Positions 4,590 through 5,798 of a stretch of 5,798 nt of DNA are shown one piece after another. The notes beneath the pieces are model-generated. The model was not told the DNA's origin, ran no database searches, and saw only the letters and a list, made by a program, of their open reading frames with translations. Both the position numbers and the translations under genes were made by a program. The DNA is from Methanomicrobia archaeon (lineage in GTDB: Archaea > Methanobacteriota_B > Thermococci > Methanofastidiosales > NM3), in contig DSAJ01000158.1 in the NCBI GenBank assembly GCA_011372835.1, forward strand, positions 1 to 5,798, written 5' to 3'. Within the stretch, counting starts at the first letter, position 1. The number at the start of each line of letters is the position of its first letter.

Positions 4590-5798
4590 TTAGTATGAAG
4601 AATGTACGTCTTCTCGTATCTCCTTCCAGCTCTTGCCACCCTTGGCAGCCTTGATGACCTCATCGCCCACTTCTGGACCATCGGCGTATATCGCAAACTC
4701 CATGGTCTCTGCAAACGTCGTATCGACTGAACCGCCCGCGACGATGAAGGGTTTTTCGACTCCTTCCTTCTTCATCATCTCTGAGATCTTCGGGAAGGCA
4801 TTTCGGGTCGACGTCATGAGCGACGTGCCGGAGATGACATCGGGATTCTCCTTCTTTGCGGCCTCGATGACCTTGTCGATAGGTACCGATTTGCCGAGGT
4901 CGACGACCTCGTACCCCTTCGCCTCGAGTATCGTTGCGACGATGTTCTTGCCAATCTCGTGGACGTCACCGTCTGCGACGTGCATGAGGATCTTACCCTT
5001 CTTTGCTACATCGCCCATTGATTCCTTGCAGTGCTTGATACCGGCCTGCATGGCGCCGCTTGAAAGCAAGATCTCCGGCACGAAGACATAGCCTCCGTCG
5101 TAGAGCTTGGCAACGGCGATCGCACCAGGTAGTAGTGCGTTCTCGACGATGTCAAGTGGCTTGTATCCCTCATCTAGAAGTGAAAGCGTGATCTTCTCGC
5201 TCGTAGCGCTGTCACCCTCTATGACGACCTCGGTAAGCTCTCGGAGCTTGGCATCCTCTGGCAAGAATTCTGCGACGATCTCCTTCTTTGGCCTCTTCTT
5301 CTTTTTCTTCTTCTCCTTTGGCTTGGCCGCATCGACGAGAGCCTTGATGTTCTCGAGCGGAGTGTATGGCGGCGTACCACAAGCGGGGCAAAGAATGTCC
5401 GTACCGTCACGAAGGTCCTGCAGGGCCTCTTTCTCGATGAGCTCTGGTGAACCGAGCATGATGGTCCTGATGGTCTCAAGCGAGCCTATAAGCGCCATCC
5501 TGTCTCCTATGGCACGTTTCGCATCAATGGTGTAACATCCGGGGGCCTCGTATGAGAACGCGTCAAATCCGCTGTAGGGTGCGTACATCAAGAAGCCGGT
5601 CGTATCACCACAGATATGCAAGTACGAAGGCACATCTTTGATGGCCCTCGTGAATCGTCGGTATATTGGGTTCAGGTACTTGTCGAACGCCACGGGCGAC
5701 AGCAGGTCGCCGGAGGCTGTGGGGTCCGGCATGTAGACCGAATCGGCACCATGGTTTTCAATCGCATCTCGGGCGATATCTATCAGTAGATCGGTAAC
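4590..5798 (-). CDS. Fused methylcobamide methyltransferase (URO-D fold) and corrinoid-binding protein, 5' end outside window
   Basis: 402 residues are visible. The frame is open to the right edge, so the Met at 5732 is internal (VTDLLIDIARDAIENHGADS precedes it). The N-terminal part is the C-terminal half of a URO-D-fold MT2 such as MtaA/MtbA: DPTASGDLLSP, the zinc motif H-I-C (His61, Cys63) and the later Cys137/Cys140 in CPACGTPPYTPLEN. A lysine-rich linker follows (about 161-172). The C-terminal part is an MtaC/MtbC-like carrier: a helical cap (about 184-257, with YDGGYVFVPEILLSSGAM), then the B12 domain with D-V-H-E-I-G (axial His280), SGTSLMT and VAGGSV. The protein would hold a methyl-corrinoid and pass the methyl to a thiol such as coenzyme M, or the reverse. 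Fused MT2 and corrinoid domains are known in Methanosarcina Mts proteins, with the corrinoid domain first; here the order is reversed. The substrate is unknown. Confidence 0.9.
   Translation of the reverse strand, partial: VTDLLIDIARDAIENHGADSVYMPDPTASGDLLSPVAFDKYLNPIYRRFTRAIKDVPSYLHICGDTTGFLMYAPYSGFDAFSYEAPGCYTIDAKRAIGDRMALIGSLETIRTIMLGSPELIEKEALQDLRDGTDILCPACGTPPYTPLENIKALVDAAKPKEKKKKKKRPKKEIVAEFLPEDAKLRELTEVVIEGDSATSEKITLSLLDEGYKPLDIVENALLPGAIAVAKLYDGGYVFVPEILLSSGAMQAGIKHCKESMGDVAKKGKILMHVADGDVHEIGKNIVATILEAKGYEVVDLGKSVPIDKVIEAAKKENPDVISGTSLMTSTRNAFPKISEMMKKEGVEKPFIVAGGSVDTTFAETMEFAIYADGPEVGDEVIKAAKGGKSWKEIREDVHSSY
5292..5316. repeat. 25-base homopyrimidine mirror repeat in the linker-coding region
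   Basis: On the + strand every base of 5292-5316 is C or T, and the run reads identically in both directions around T5304. The complementary purine strand encodes the Lys-rich linker (Glu-Lys6-Arg). Such tracts can form triplex (H-) DNA in supercoiled plasmids. Here it may simply reflect AAG/AAA/GAG codons. Confidence 0.6.

Noticed and set aside
4499..4714. 71-codon - strand open frame over the end of the fusion gene and the intergenic gap
   Set aside because: It overlaps the corrinoid domain in another frame and runs through the T-rich terminator, which produces its Phe/Leu-rich stretch.
5107..5535. 142-codon + strand open frame opposite the fusion gene, with a run of Phe
   Set aside because: The Phe run is the complement of the lysine linker codons. 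The - strand frame is the real gene.
5730..5732. Met at 5732 as the start of the fusion gene
   Set aside because: The frame stays open to the window edge, and the upstream residues fit the URO-D fold (a helix ending GADS before the DPTASGD loop). Starting here would give a truncated domain.

Overview
The window looks archaeal. It has TATA-type promoter elements about 33 to 70 bases ahead of start codons, T-rich 3' ends, and Shine-Dalgarno sites of the AGGAGG / GGTGA type. The gene content is corrinoid-dependent methyl transfer, as in methylotrophic methanogens and related uncultured archaea. Methanomassiliicoccales/Thermoplasmatota or another mcr-bearing or methyl-utilising lineage are reasonable candidates, but the sequence alone does not decide the taxon. 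There are no RNA genes, CRISPR arrays, insertion sequences or attachment sites that I can support.

Layout. (1) Bases 1-1630, + strand: a promoter, an inverted repeat just downstream of the TATA box, a leader hairpin, a strong ribosome binding site, then a 487-residue polytopic membrane protein that resembles the NCS2 (uracil/xanthine permease-like) fold and ends at a hairpin plus T-tract terminator. (2) Bases 1680-2233, + strand: two small double-membrane-span proteins of unknown function. They lie in the same reading frame and are separated only by one TAG codon and two sense codons. (3) Bases 2230-5798, - strand, convergent with the above. In order of transcription: the 3' part of a fused methylcobamide:CoM methyltransferase-like (URO-D fold) and corrinoid-binding protein, cut by the right window edge; a T-rich terminator and a new promoter with a 10-base palindrome; a RACo-type ATP-dependent reductive activator of corrinoid proteins ([2Fe-2S] domain plus ASKHA domain); and a short charged, coiled-coil-like protein whose start is coupled to the activator stop.

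How the genes may work together. In known corrinoid methyltransferase systems, a substrate-specific methyltransferase (MT1) methylates Co(I) on the corrinoid protein and a URO-D-fold methyltransferase (MT2) moves the methyl to coenzyme M or another acceptor. An ASKHA ATPase re-reduces corrinoid that has slipped to Co(II). Here MT2 and the corrinoid carrier are one polypeptide and the activator sits next to it. No MT1 is in the window; it may lie beyond the right edge. The permease could import the methylated substrate, but that rests on proximity only. The substrate is not determinable from this sequence.

Most noteworthy points: the MT2-corrinoid fusion with a lysine-rich linker, the amber-separated twin membrane genes, symmetric elements at two promoters, and a convergent junction where a terminator hairpin is embedded in coding sequence.
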